DNA from: JAUVKT01 sp036350795
GTDB taxonomy: Bacteria > Bacteroidota > Bacteroidia > Bacteroidales > VadinHA17
NCBI GenBank assembly: GCA_036350795.1
Contig: JAZBNV010000101.1
Span: 1-64,000, forward strand
Direction of reading: 5' to 3'
Length of the DNA: 64,000 nucleotides
The notes under the pieces were generated by a model. It was not told the DNA's origin. It was given only the letters and a program-made list of their open reading frames with translations, and did not search any database. Position 1 is the stretch's first letter; every line of letters begins with the position of its first letter. The position numbers and the translations under genes are program-made. This document shows, one piece after another, positions 50,044 through 59,327 of this stretch.

Positions 50044-50616
50044 TTACACTATCCCGGCAAAACCCATAAATGCCATTGCAAGGAGTCCGGCAACAACAAA
50101 AGCAATAGGTACTCCTTTAAAGGGTGCTGGTACATTGGCCAGGTCAAGGTGTTCCCTTATACCTGCAAACAGTACTATAGCCAGGCCAAAACCAATAGAA
50201 TTTGCAATTGCAAATACAACACTCTGAAGCAGGTTAAGGTCCTGCTGAACTGCCATAACGGCGACTCCAAGAACTGCACAGTTGGTAGTGATAAGGGGAA
50301 GGAATATACCCAGGGCCTGGAAAAGGGAAGGACTTATTTTCTTAAGTATAATCTCAACCAGTTGAACAAGCGAGGCAATAACCAGGATGAAGGTAATGGT
50401 TTGCATAAACTCTATCCCCAGCTTTTCCAGGATGTATACCTGTATAATATAGGTTACAATAGTCGCAATAGTCATTACAAACATTACGGCTCCCGACATG
50501 CCTATTGAAGTCTCAATCTTACCTGATACTCCGATAAAGGGGCATATGCCCAGGAATTTACTGAGGACAATGTTATTTACAAATATGGCTGCTATAATAA
50601 TTATAATATATTCCAT
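50044..50616 (-). CDS. rnfA: Rnf complex subunit RnfA
   Basis: The protein has 190 residues with six membrane segments. MEYIIIIIAAIFVNNIVLSKFLGICPFIGVS is the strongly conserved RnfA start, and TTNCAVLGVAV is the second internal-repeat motif. RnfA and RnfE are homologous inner-membrane subunits with inverted topology that hold an iron-sulfur centre between them in the ferredoxin:NAD+ (Rnf) complex. It is the last gene of the rnf operon, 2 bp after rnfE. Confidence 0.96.
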   Translation of the reverse strand: MEYIIIIIAAIFVNNIVLSKFLGICPFIGVSGKIETSIGMSGAVMFVMTIATIVTYIIQVYILEKLGIEFMQTITFILVIASLVQLVEIILKKISPSLFQALGIFLPLITTNCAVLGVAVMAVQQDLNLLQSVVFAIANSIGFGLAIVLFAGIREHLDLANVPAPFKGVPIAFVVAGLLAMAFMGFAGIV

Positions 50617-50618
50617 GG

Positions 50619-51206
50619 TCAGGCTCCTTTCTTCTTAAGTTTATTAATCAGCACAATCAGGTAACCAAGCGCCAGGAAGGCTCCGGGCGAAAGTACAAAA
50701 ATCAGAATCCCGTCACCCTCAATAAATTTAAGGTTGAAGATTGATCCCGAACCAAGTATTTCCCTTACGGCTCCAAGCAGGGTTAGCGCAAAAGTGAATC
50801 CCAGGCCCATACCCAGGCCGTCTACTATTGAGGAGAACAGTTTGTTTTTTGAAGCAAATGCATCGGCCCTGCCCAGTACAACGCAGTTTACAACAATAAG
50901 GGGAATAAACAATCCAAGTGCTTCGAATAAGGAAGGCACAAAGGCCTGCATCGTAAGCTCCACGATTGTAACAAAGGATGCTATTATTACTATAAACGAA
51001 GGAATCCTGACTTTATCAGGAATAAATCCCTTAATAAGTGATACAACCAGGTTCGACATTACAAGTACGAATGTTGTTGCAAGGCCCATTCCCATCCCGT
51101 TTATGGCACTTGTAGTAACCCCGAGGGTAGGACACAGACCCAGAAACAGCACAAACACCGGGTTCTCCTTGATGAAACCTTTTGTTAAATTCTTAATCTG
51201 GTTCAT
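50619..51206 (-). CDS. rnfE: Rnf complex subunit RnfE
   Basis: The protein has 195 residues with six membrane segments. FIKENPVFVLFLGLCPTLGVTTSAINGMGMG is the RnfE/NqrD signature; IVVNCVVLGRADAFASKNK is the second half-repeat. It is homologous to RnfA and pairs with it in the membrane electron path. It lies 10 bp after rnfG. Confidence 0.96.
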   Translation of the reverse strand: MNQIKNLTKGFIKENPVFVLFLGLCPTLGVTTSAINGMGMGLATTFVLVMSNLVVSLIKGFIPDKVRIPSFIVIIASFVTIVELTMQAFVPSLFEALGLFIPLIVVNCVVLGRADAFASKNKLFSSIVDGLGMGLGFTFALTLLGAVREILGSGSIFNLKFIEGDGILIFVLSPGAFLALGYLIVLINKLKKKGA

Positions 51207-51216
51207 ATTATGCTTA

Positions 51217-51789
51217 TTACCTGTTATTTATGTAAGTAGTATATGCTTTCTCAACTGCATCACAAAAAGCCCTCGAACTTATAGTTGATGCTGTAATGGC
51301 ATCAACGTCGCCACCATCTTTTGTAACCAGAAGCCTGAAGTTTTCAGGATTCTTCCCCTGGAATTGCAGGCTCCAGTCCGATTTCTTTCTTTCCATCTTA
51401 TCTCCAAGTCCCGGTGTTTCAGCATGTTCAAGCACCGCTACATCATTTATTGTACCATCGGGGAGCAGTCCTACCATTAACTTTATTTCGCCACTGAAAC
51501 CTTTCATAGTAAAAGTTTCAACGGCCGTACCAACAAGTTCGCCATTAACTTTTCCAGGGTAGAAGTATAGTGTGTCTCCGTCAAGGGCGACTTTATAAAC
51601 TTCCTCTGTCGGGATATTGTCAAAGGAGGGTATTACATTGCTTATAGCGTTGTTCTTTTTTTCCAGTTTGGCCGCTGCGATAGGTTCTTTGGTAAGTTCA
51701 TACACGCCTCCCAGTGCAGCAGATGCTCCAAGTGTTATTACAAAAAGTGCAATAACCATGTTTCCCAGTGTAGATTCTTTCTTAGCCAT
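51217..51789 (-). CDS. rnfG: Rnf complex subunit RnfG (flavoprotein)
   Basis: The protein has 190 residues. It has one N-terminal membrane segment and a periplasmic FMN-binding domain with ETPGLGDKM and the covalent-flavin motif DAITASTISS, where Thr169 is the predicted phosphoester-linked FMN site. An ApbE flavin transferase would be needed and is not in the window. It overlaps the end of rnfD by 8 bp. Confidence 0.95.
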   Translation of the reverse strand: MAKKESTLGNMVIALFVITLGASAALGGVYELTKEPIAAAKLEKKNNAISNVIPSFDNIPTEEVYKVALDGDTLYFYPGKVNGELVGTAVETFTMKGFSGEIKLMVGLLPDGTINDVAVLEHAETPGLGDKMERKKSDWSLQFQGKNPENFRLLVTKDGGDVDAITASTISSRAFCDAVEKAYTTYINNR

Positions 51790-52792
51790 TTTTCAGCTCC
51801 TCCCCAAAGCGTGTTGGTTTAAAATAGTTATTTATCAGAGGTGTAAATGCATTCATGATTAATATTGCGAATTGTACACCTTCCGGGTAAGCCCCGAAGC
51901 GTCTTATCAGAACAGTAAGGACCCCGATGCCCACTGCATATATTATCATGCCTTTATTCGACATGGGTGAGGTAACATAATCTGTAGCCATAAACACTGC
52001 ACCAAGCAGAAGTCCTCCGGTTATAAGCTGATATAAAGGATCTGTATTTGCTTCAGGATTTGCAAGCCATAAAATCCCGGTAAAGAGGGCTACAGTTGCC
52101 AGGATGGTTACCGGGATATGCCAGGTTATTATCTTCTTCAGCAGAAGGTATACAAGTCCAAGCAGGATTGCAATTGCAGCAACTTCGCCAAGCGAACCTC
52201 CCATATTACCCATAAGTGCATCGGTGTAATCTGGCATATTATATGCTGCATCAGACATTACTTTGTCTACCGGCACTTTGTCATAGTTCTCATTCAGGAT
52301 GCTAAGAGGTGTGGCTCCTGTTACAGCATCAGTATATGCGGTTTGAAAGCCTTTGGGAACCGGGTATGATGTCATCTGAACAGGAAAGGAAAGAAAGAGA
52401 AACACCCTGCCTACAAGCGCCGGGTTAAATGGATTGTTTCCCAGTCCACCGAAGGTCATCTTACCAACACCTATTGAAACAAGTGATCCCAGGATAATAA
52501 GTCCTGCAGGAAGGTTTGCGGGCAGACAAAAAGCAAACAGAAGTCCTGTAACAATAGCAGAACCATCACTTACAGATGGCTTTTGTTTTAGCATAAAGCG
52601 TTGAATCAGGTATTCGAAAGCCACACATGAAGCAACTGAAATAAGTGTTACCATAATTACAGGCCACCCGTAAAACCAGGTTGAAACCAGCAGGGCAGGC
52701 ATAAGGGCAATCACCACACCGTACATGAGTTTCCTGGTAGACCCGGATGAATACTCATGAGGAGAAGGCGATACTTTTATAAGTCTGTTCAT
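51782..52792 (-). CDS. rnfD: Rnf complex subunit RnfD (flavoprotein)
   Basis: The protein has 336 residues with about ten membrane segments. The covalent-FMN motif is VTGATPLS (predicted Thr161). GLGNNPFNPALVGRVFLFLSFP and ATDYVTSPMSNKGMIIYAVGIG are conserved across RnfD/NqrB. It forms part of the ion-translocating path (Na+ or H+; which one cannot be read here). It begins 27 bp after the rnfC stop codon. Confidence 0.95.
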   Translation of the reverse strand: MNRLIKVSPSPHEYSSGSTRKLMYGVVIALMPALLVSTWFYGWPVIMVTLISVASCVAFEYLIQRFMLKQKPSVSDGSAIVTGLLFAFCLPANLPAGLIILGSLVSIGVGKMTFGGLGNNPFNPALVGRVFLFLSFPVQMTSYPVPKGFQTAYTDAVTGATPLSILNENYDKVPVDKVMSDAAYNMPDYTDALMGNMGGSLGEVAAIAILLGLVYLLLKKIITWHIPVTILATVALFTGILWLANPEANTDPLYQLITGGLLLGAVFMATDYVTSPMSNKGMIIYAVGIGVLTVLIRRFGAYPEGVQFAILIMNAFTPLINNYFKPTRFGEELKNG

Positions 52793-52819
52793 TTGAAAAT
52801 GATTTATTTCTTCAAAAGG

Positions 52820-54151
52820 TTATTTCTGTTTTCTTTCTCTCATTATTCTTCCAACGTTCGACTTACCCAGCCTGATATAGTCAAGCAGTGGTCGGTTGGC
52901 AGGGCATATATAACTACAGGAACCACATTCCATACAATCCATAATGCGTTCTTTTTCAGCTCTTTCATACATTTTTTTCTCGGTAAGAGTCATCAGAAGG
53001 TAGGGTTCAAGACCCATTGCACAGGCTGAAATACACTTTGCACACCTGATACAGGGATCAGTTTGTTTCCTGGAGGACTCTTCTTCAGCAAAGAGGATTA
53101 CCCCTGAAGTCCCCTTTGTAACAGGCACATCCATGCTGGCTACTGATTTACCCATCATAGGGCCGCCATTTACAATCTTACCGGTATTGTCCGGGAATCC
53201 GCCGGCTGCTTCAACAAGCATTCTCAGGGGAGTGCCTATTCTTACAAGATAATTACCGGGATTGCTGAGGTGTTTTCCGGTTACGGTAACCACTCTCTCA
53301 ACAAGAGGCTTATTCTTTTGAACTGCCTCATAAACCGCAAGGGCTGTACCTACGTTGTGTACAACTGTTCCAACATCAATTGGAAGACCTCCCGAGGGAA
53401 CTTCCCTGTTAATAATGGCTTTGATAAGCTGCTTTTCACCACCCTGCGGATATTTAACTTTAAGGGTCTCAACTTCAATCCCTTCAAACCCGGAAGAAAG
53501 ATCTGTAAGGTGTTTAATAGCGTCAGCTTTGTTGTTTTCGATTCCGATAACAGCCCTGTTTACATTAAGTGCTTTCATAAGGAGCTTAACACCTACCATC
53601 AGCTCTTCGCCTCTTTCAAGCATGATCCTGTGGTCGGAAGTAAGGTAGGGTTCACATTCAACACCGTTAATAATAAGTACTTCACAGGTTTTGCCGGGCG
53701 GGACACTTAATTTTACATGAGATGGGAAAGTCGCTCCTCCCATGCCAACTATACCTTTTTCAGAACATTTCTTAACTATTTCTTCGCCGGAGAGTTTTAT
53801 TTCTCTTATTACTTCCTTCGAGGTATCTATTTCATCAGCCCATTCATCTCCTTCAACATTAATAATAACTGATGTTTGTTTATACCCGCTTGAATCAGGA
53901 ACATTATCAATCCTGAATACCTTACCTGATACCGGCGAGTGTATACTGGCTGAAACAAAACCCTGGCTTTCTGCTATAAGCTGGCCGGCTTTCACGTTGT
54001 CGCCTTTATCAACAACAGGCCTGGCAGGTGCACCAATATGCTGACTAATAGGTATAGTAAGCTGTTCAGGTAGTTCCAGTATTCTGATAGGAGAATCTGC
54101 TGTCAGCTTGTTTTCGGGTGGATGAACACCTCCTTTTGGGAATGTCTTCAA
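52820..54151 (-). CDS. rnfC: Rnf complex subunit RnfC
   Basis: The protein has 443 residues. It has an N-terminal biotinyl/barrel-sandwich-like part (GGVHPPENKL, HIGAPARPVVDKGDNVKAGQLIAE), an FMN/NADH-binding Rossmann-like part, and two 4Fe-4S motifs near the end: CIRCAKCISAC and CMECGSCSYICP. It faces the cytoplasm and exchanges electrons with NAD(H). The start is TTG at 54151: family members start MKTFxxGGxHPPENK, and no ATG, GTG or other TTG lies between the rnfB stop and this codon in frame. It follows rnfB by 35 bp. Confidence 0.95.
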   Translation of the reverse strand: MKTFPKGGVHPPENKLTADSPIRILELPEQLTIPISQHIGAPARPVVDKGDNVKAGQLIAESQGFVSASIHSPVSGKVFRIDNVPDSSGYKQTSVIINVEGDEWADEIDTSKEVIREIKLSGEEIVKKCSEKGIVGMGGATFPSHVKLSVPPGKTCEVLIINGVECEPYLTSDHRIMLERGEELMVGVKLLMKALNVNRAVIGIENNKADAIKHLTDLSSGFEGIEVETLKVKYPQGGEKQLIKAIINREVPSGGLPIDVGTVVHNVGTALAVYEAVQKNKPLVERVVTVTGKHLSNPGNYLVRIGTPLRMLVEAAGGFPDNTGKIVNGGPMMGKSVASMDVPVTKGTSGVILFAEEESSRKQTDPCIRCAKCISACAMGLEPYLLMTLTEKKMYERAEKERIMDCMECGSCSYICPANRPLLDYIRLGKSNVGRIMRERKQK

Positions 54152-54186
54152 CGCTATATTTTTTAAGGTTAGTATTACTTCTGTTG

Positions 54187-55050
54187 TTATACTTCAGCCT
54201 TTTCAGGCTCTGGTTCAACTTTGGGTTTCCTGGGTGGGAAATTAAGCTCAAGAATTGCTCCGGTAGGGCATTCCTCAACACATTTCCGGCATAATTTACA
54301 CTTATCCGAGTCTATAAATGCCAGGTTATTATCTATGGTAATAGCATCGTAGTTGCATACTTTTTCACATTTACCGCAGCCAATACAGGCAACTTTGCAG
54401 GCTTTCCTTGCCGGTCCGCCTTTATCCTCGTTTACACACGATACATAAATTTTCCTGTCTTTCTTCGCTTTTTTCCTGAGTTCAATAATATTCCTGGGGC
54501 AAGCCTTAACACAGGCTCCGCAGGCAACACACTTATCGTCAATTATTACAGGCAGACCGCTTTGCTGATCCATATACATTGCATCAAAATCGCAGGCATC
54601 AACACACTCACCAAGCCCAAGACACCCGTAAGGGCAGTCTGTTTCTCCGCCGTAGAGATTATTTGCAATTGTACAATCCATAGCCCCGTCATAAATATTG
54701 GTGCGCACCCTGTATTCAGGGGTACCATTGCATCTTACAACAGCCACCCTTGGTTCAACCTCGGGTGCAAGCTTACCCAGGATTTCGGCTGCCTTTGCCA
54801 TTGTCTCGCTTCCCCCTACGGGACAGTTAAGTCCATCCATAGTCTCTGCCTTTACAAGTGCCTCGGCAAAATTACGGCATCCTGCATAACCGCAGCCACC
54901 ACAATTGGCCGCAGGCAGAATTTCTTCCACCTCATCAATCCTGGGATCCTCGTAAACCTTGAACTTCTGGGCAACAAAATAAAGAATCAGAGCAGCTACC
55001 AGCCCAAGGACACTTAAAGAGATAATTGTAACCAATACAGTTGAACTCAT
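54187..55050 (-). CDS. rnfB: Rnf complex subunit RnfB (iron-sulfur protein)
   Basis: The protein has 287 residues. An N-terminal membrane anchor is followed by the four-Cys domain (NCGGCGYAGCRNFAEALV, then C76). Next come several ferredoxin CxxCxxCxxxC motifs (ACGACVKACP, GCGKCEKVC, LCRKCVEECP). It probably accepts electrons from reduced ferredoxin. The C-terminal tail is acidic and Pro-rich. Its ATG overlaps the stop of the upstream rseC-like gene (ATGA). Confidence 0.95.
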   Translation of the reverse strand: MSSTVLVTIISLSVLGLVAALILYFVAQKFKVYEDPRIDEVEEILPAANCGGCGYAGCRNFAEALVKAETMDGLNCPVGGSETMAKAAEILGKLAPEVEPRVAVVRCNGTPEYRVRTNIYDGAMDCTIANNLYGGETDCPYGCLGLGECVDACDFDAMYMDQQSGLPVIIDDKCVACGACVKACPRNIIELRKKAKKDRKIYVSCVNEDKGGPARKACKVACIGCGKCEKVCNYDAITIDNNLAFIDSDKCKLCRKCVEECPTGAILELNFPPRKPKVEPEPEKAEV

Positions 55051-55469
55051 CTAATCTGCTTTTTTATTGAAAATGAAAATTTTTTACCAATTTCTTCCCT
55101 GCTGAGGTAAATATAAAGGTAGTAGGGAATTAAAGAACCCAGAGCTATCAATCCTGCAAGTGCTTCATGCAGCTTTAATGAAGTCAGAAATATTAACAGG
55201 ACGAGAACAATAATAAAGGGTAAAATGTAGCCAATAAATAAAGCTCTGAATCCCTGTTCCTGCGACATTACAACCGATACTTCTTCTCCCACCAGCACCC
55301 CGTCAATTCTTTTTGCTTTAATTATTTTCTCGTTTTTGCCCGAAACATCACAAATATTGGATGCTGCACAACCTGCACATGCAGGATGTGAAACAATAAG
55401 CACATTGATATACTTATCCCCGATAGTTTGTACTATTCCGCTATGCTCAATAGTGTTTGTCTCAGGCAT
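55047..55469 (-). CDS. rseC: RseC/SoxR-reducing-system family protein, first gene of the rnf operon
   Basis: The protein has 140 residues. A Cys-rich N-terminal part (SHPACAGCAASNICD) precedes two membrane segments (FIGYILPFIIVLVLLIFLTSL, ALAGLIALGSLIPYYLYIYL), the layout of the RseC_MucC family. In enterics RseC works with Rsx (Rnf) to reduce SoxR; in Bacteroidota it commonly precedes rnfB, so it probably serves complex assembly or redox control. An exact -7 match, TAATTTTG (55502-55495), lies 25 bp upstream. Confidence 0.9.
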   Translation of the reverse strand: MPETNTIEHSGIVQTIGDKYINVLIVSHPACAGCAASNICDVSGKNEKIIKAKRIDGVLVGEEVSVVMSQEQGFRALFIGYILPFIIVLVLLIFLTSLKLHEALAGLIALGSLIPYYLYIYLSREEIGKKFSFSIKKQIR

Positions 55470-55494
55470 TGTGATTAACTCCGAATAAGAGAGG

Positions 55495-55502
55495 CAAAAT
55501 TA
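55495..55502 (-). promoter_or_regulatory. Candidate -7 element of the rseC-rnfBCDGEA operon
   Basis: Minus-strand TAATTTTG is an exact TAnnTTTG match with an expected leader of about 20 nt to the rseC ATG. No TTTG occurs 19-21 nt upstream. Confidence 0.4.
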
Positions 55503-55580
55503 TAATTAGATGCGGAATAAATTATGTAATAAATCACTTTTTGGGAGTGGCAGGGTAATTTTTAATCATTATAAATAAGC

Positions 55581-57686
55581 TTAGCTTATAGAGCCCCAGT
55601 CCAGATCTCTTTTCGCTTCTTTTTCGATCGCTTTTTTAAGCAGGAGATTATCGGCCGATGATAGCTCAGGATCCTTTTCAATTATCTCTTCGGCAATTCG
55701 CCGTGCGTATTCAAGGATCTGTCCGTCCTGTCCGAGATTTGCTATTTTAAGATTAAAACCAATGCCACTTTGCTGGGTTCCTTCAATATCTCCTGGTCCT
55801 CTGAGCCTGAGATCTGCTTCGGCAATCTCAAAGCCGTCATTGCTGGCAACCAGAATCTCAATTCGCTTTTGGGCTTCGCTTGAAAGTTTATCCGAACTCA
55901 TCAGGATACAGTAGGACTGTGAAGCGCCTCTGCCAACCCTTCCTCTTAACTGGTGCAGCTGCGACAGCCCGAAACGTTCGCTGCTTTCAATTACCATAAT
56001 GGAAGCATTGCTGACATCCACACCCACTTCTATTACCGTTGTAGCAATCAGTATCTGTGCTTCGCCCTCCTTAAACATCCTCATTGAATATTCCTTGTCC
56101 CTGGGAGTCATCTGGCCATGCACTACACTAATTGTGTACTCAGGTGCTTTAAATTCCCTGCTTATTGCTTCCACGCCTTCTTCCAGGTTTTTATAATCCA
56201 GTTTTTCTGATTCTTTTATAAGTGGATATACTATATATACCTGTCGGCCCTCTTTAATCTGTTCTTTCATAAATCCAAATACCCTCAGCCTGGCCGAGTC
56301 GGTAAAATGGAGTGTTTTCACTGCCTTCCTTCCGGGAGGCATCTCATCAATTACCGAAACATCCAGATCGCCGTAGAGGGTCATAGCCAGTGTTCTGGGA
56401 ATAGGAGTGGCTGTCATTACAAGAACATGCGGTGGTATTGCACTTTTTGTCCATAAGCGTGCCCTTTGTTCAACCCCGAAGCGGTGCTGTTCGTCTATTA
56501 CAACCATTCCCAGGTTTTTAAACTGCACTGTTTCTTCAATCAGGGCATGAGTTCCCACAAGAAGGTTGAGCCTGCCATCCTGAAGCAAAGCTGCTATTTC
56601 TGTCCTTTCTGATTTTTTCGACGAACCGGTAAGAAGGCGCACTTCTATGCCCAGGCCATCTAACATTGATATAAAGGTATTAAAATGCTGGATAGCAAGT
56701 ATCTCAGTTGGAGCCATCAGGCACGACTGGTAACCATTATCCAGGGCAATCAGCATAGTCATAAGCGCGACAAGGGTTTTACCGGATCCCACATCACCCT
56801 GCAAGAGGCGGTTCATCTGTTGGCCCGAACCCATATCCCTCCTTATCTCTTTGATTACACGTTTCTGGGCACCTGTTAGCTGGTAAGGCAGCTTATTATA
56901 ATAAAACTTATTGAAGACATCGCCTACAATCTTAAAGGTATGCCCCTTTACGCTTAAGGACCTGTTTTTCCTGTAGTTAATCAGGTTAAGCTGTATAAAG
57001 AAAAGTTCTTCAAGTTTAAGACGGTACCTGGCTTTTTCCAGGTCTTTATTACCTGAGGGGAAATGCATAGTGAAAAGTGCATCGTGCAGTGCGGGAAGCT
57101 TATATTTTTCAAGCATCCATGAAGGAAGTGTTTCGGGGATTCGCAAAGAAGATTGCCCGAAAAGATTACTCAGGAAGATATTGAATGTCTTTGAGCTTAT
57201 ATAGCTGTTGCGCAGCTTCTCAGTAAGGCTATACTGGGCCATTATCCCTGACCCAATCCTTTTTTCCACTTTTTCAGGGTCTTCCAGTTCAGGGTGTATA
57301 ATATTCAGCGCCCCGTTAAACATACCAGGTTTACCGAAAAGTATGTATTCCCTGTTTATTTTATACGAGTCGCTTATCCATTTAATACCTTTAAACCATA
57401 ATAGTTTTATTGAACCTGTTTCATCCCTGAAATTTGCTGCCAGCCGTTTTGTCCTGCCGCCTCCCTCGGTATAGAAGCCATCTATCACACCTTTAATCTG
57501 TACGTAGGAACTTCCTGGTTCAAGATCAGATATCCTGTGAAACTTCGAACGGTCGATATATTTGAAAGGAAAGTAATAGAGCAGATCACCAAAGGTTTCA
57601 ATACCGGCCTCCTTTCTAAGTAGTTCAGCTCTTTTGGGCCCGACCCCGGTGAGATATGTAATTTCCGTATCTAGTAGTCCCGGCAT
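55581..57686 (-). CDS. recG: ATP-dependent DNA helicase RecG
   Basis: The protein has 701 residues, the usual RecG length. It has an N-terminal wedge/OB domain (SYVQIKGVIDGFY), Walker A GDVGSGKT (297-304), the RecG-type motif II VIDEQHRFGVEQR, motif III MTATPIPRTLAMTLYGDLDVSVIDEMPPGRK, and the C-terminal helicase motif QLRGRVGRGASQSYCIL. It remodels stalled forks and Holliday junctions in the cytosol. It is transcribed divergently from the methyltransferase gene; rseC follows 111 bp later. Confidence 0.98.
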   Translation of the reverse strand: MPGLLDTEITYLTGVGPKRAELLRKEAGIETFGDLLYYFPFKYIDRSKFHRISDLEPGSSYVQIKGVIDGFYTEGGGRTKRLAANFRDETGSIKLLWFKGIKWISDSYKINREYILFGKPGMFNGALNIIHPELEDPEKVEKRIGSGIMAQYSLTEKLRNSYISSKTFNIFLSNLFGQSSLRIPETLPSWMLEKYKLPALHDALFTMHFPSGNKDLEKARYRLKLEELFFIQLNLINYRKNRSLSVKGHTFKIVGDVFNKFYYNKLPYQLTGAQKRVIKEIRRDMGSGQQMNRLLQGDVGSGKTLVALMTMLIALDNGYQSCLMAPTEILAIQHFNTFISMLDGLGIEVRLLTGSSKKSERTEIAALLQDGRLNLLVGTHALIEETVQFKNLGMVVIDEQHRFGVEQRARLWTKSAIPPHVLVMTATPIPRTLAMTLYGDLDVSVIDEMPPGRKAVKTLHFTDSARLRVFGFMKEQIKEGRQVYIVYPLIKESEKLDYKNLEEGVEAISREFKAPEYTISVVHGQMTPRDKEYSMRMFKEGEAQILIATTVIEVGVDVSNASIMVIESSERFGLSQLHQLRGRVGRGASQSYCILMSSDKLSSEAQKRIEILVASNDGFEIAEADLRLRGPGDIEGTQQSGIGFNLKIANLGQDGQILEYARRIAEEIIEKDPELSSADNLLLKKAIEKEAKRDLDWGSIS

Positions 57687-57734
57687 TTTAAAAACATTAT
57701 CTTAATAATGTACAGATTGCAGACCGAAAATAAC

Positions 57735-57742
57735 TAATTTTG
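57735..57742 (+). promoter_or_regulatory. Candidate -7 element of the methyltransferase gene
   Basis: TAATTTTG matches TAnnTTTG exactly, about 35 nt before the ATG at 57777. A clear -33 element was not found. Confidence 0.35.
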
Positions 57743-57776
57743 TGCTGTTCACCTAATCCCGGACTCATCATTGGAA

Positions 57777-58565
57777 ATGAACTTTTATCAGCTCTCCAGA
57801 AGCCTTCACTATATGCTGTTTTCAAGACATAAAAACGGGCATGGAATACACAGTCCTTTTTTATACCGGTTAATTTCTGAAGATTTCAAGAATAATATTG
57901 ATGGCACTATTGTCAATAGGGTAGAGCAGTACAGGAAGCAGCTTCTGAAAGACAAAACACTGATTGAAGTTGAGGACCTGGGAGCAGGATCTTTGAAACT
58001 GAAGGGAACAACCAGGATTATAAGTGATATTGCTGGGACTTCTGCTGTCAGAAAGCGCTATGGCAAGCTGCTTTCAAAGCTGGCTGGCAGATATAATGGC
58101 AGACCCATAATAGAGTTGGGTACATCTCTTGGTATAAGCACCATGTACCTTGCACTGGCTGCCGGGAAATCCACAGTGTATACAATTGAAGGATGCCCGG
58201 TGCTGTCAGGCATTGCCGGACAGGGATTTGCAGAATACAATATCCCTGATATAAGGCAGTATACCGGTGATTTTATAAGTGTCTTACCATCTGTGCTTGA
58301 GGATGCAGGCAGTCCGGGTCTTGTGTTTATAGATGGTAATCACAGTTCAGGTCCGCTATTGGAATATATTAAGTGCATATTGCCATTTTGCTCTGATAAC
58401 AGTTTGCTTGTAATTGATGATATTCATTATTCCCGCGATATGAAAGCAGGATGGAATAAGATAAAAGAAATGAAACAGTTCAGTCTTTCCCTTGATTTGC
58501 TACAGTTTGGATTACTGTTCTGCGACAGCCGCCTGAGTAAAGAGCATTTTATGATACGTTATTAA
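57777..58565 (+). CDS. Class I SAM-dependent methyltransferase
   Basis: The start is the ATG at 57777; a TTG six bases earlier is possible. The 262-residue protein has the SAM-binding motif I IIELGTSLGISTMYLA, an acidic end to the second strand (VYTIEGCP), and LVFIDGNHSSGPLLEYI with the Asp of motif IV, as in O-methyltransferase-like (Methyltransf_24) enzymes. It has an N-terminal HGIHSPFLYRLISE segment common in Bacteroidota homologues. The substrate is unknown. The next gene on this strand, the ABC ATPase, starts 73 bp downstream. Confidence 0.85.
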   Translation: MNFYQLSRSLHYMLFSRHKNGHGIHSPFLYRLISEDFKNNIDGTIVNRVEQYRKQLLKDKTLIEVEDLGAGSLKLKGTTRIISDIAGTSAVRKRYGKLLSKLAGRYNGRPIIELGTSLGISTMYLALAAGKSTVYTIEGCPVLSGIAGQGFAEYNIPDIRQYTGDFISVLPSVLEDAGSPGLVFIDGNHSSGPLLEYIKCILPFCSDNSLLVIDDIHYSRDMKAGWNKIKEMKQFSLSLDLLQFGLLFCDSRLSKEHFMIRY

Positions 58566-58638
58566 CAATTTTTAAATTATACATATTATTATTTTAGAAG
58601 ATAATGAAGTATTTTCGGTAAATTTTATTTTAAGAGGT

Positions 58639-59322
58639 ATGAGCAAAGTTATTGAAATCAAAAATATTGTAAAGAATTACCAGGTGGGAACTGTTATTGT
58701 TCGGGCGCTCAGGGATATAAGCCTGAATATTGACAGGAATGAGTATGTGGCACTTATGGGTCCTTCAGGATCTGGTAAATCAACTCTTATGAACCTCCTG
58801 GGATGCCTTGATACACCAACCAGGGGAGAATATGTTCTGAACGGAACCGATGTGAGCAAGCTTGAGGATAACCAGCTGGCTGAAATCAGGAATAAGGAGA
58901 TAGGGTTTATTTTTCAGACTTTTAACCTTTTACCACGATATACGGCACTTGAGAACGTAATGTTGCCGCTTATATATGCAGGTGTACATAAGTCTGAGAG
59001 GGAGAGGATCGCAACAGATATGCTCGACAGGGTAGGACTGCTCGACAGGATGACACATAAGCCAAACGAATTGTCAGGTGGTCAGAGGCAGAGGGTGGCC
59101 ATTGCAAGGGCCATGGTTAACCGCCCTTCAATAATCCTGGCCGATGAGCCAACCGGTAACCTCGACAGCAAGACATCTCTCGATATAATGAAGCTCCTGC
59201 GTGTTATCCATAATGAAGGCAACACAGTTATCCTTGTTACACACGAAGAGGATATAGCCCTCCAGGCAAAGCGGGTAGTTCGCCTGCTTGACGGAGAAAT
59301 TTCAAGCGACACAATAATTTAA
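58639..59322 (+). CDS. ABC transporter ATP-binding protein, MacB/LolD-like
   Basis: The protein has 227 residues with Walker A GPSGSGKST (41-49), the Q-loop FIFQTFNLLP, signature LSGGQRQRVAIARAM, Walker B IILADEPTGNLDS and the switch His in LVTHEE. The DEPTGNLDSKTS and LLPRYTALENVMLP motifs place it with the LolD/MacB/FtsE-type group, which works with separate permeases for lipoprotein release, efflux or envelope tasks. No permease gene is adjacent, so its partner is elsewhere. The adenosyltransferase gene follows after 5 bp. Confidence 0.93.
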   Translation: MSKVIEIKNIVKNYQVGTVIVRALRDISLNIDRNEYVALMGPSGSGKSTLMNLLGCLDTPTRGEYVLNGTDVSKLEDNQLAEIRNKEIGFIFQTFNLLPRYTALENVMLPLIYAGVHKSERERIATDMLDRVGLLDRMTHKPNELSGGQRQRVAIARAMVNRPSIILADEPTGNLDSKTSLDIMKLLRVIHNEGNTVILVTHEEDIALQAKRVVRLLDGEISSDTII

Positions 59323-59327
59323 TAAAT

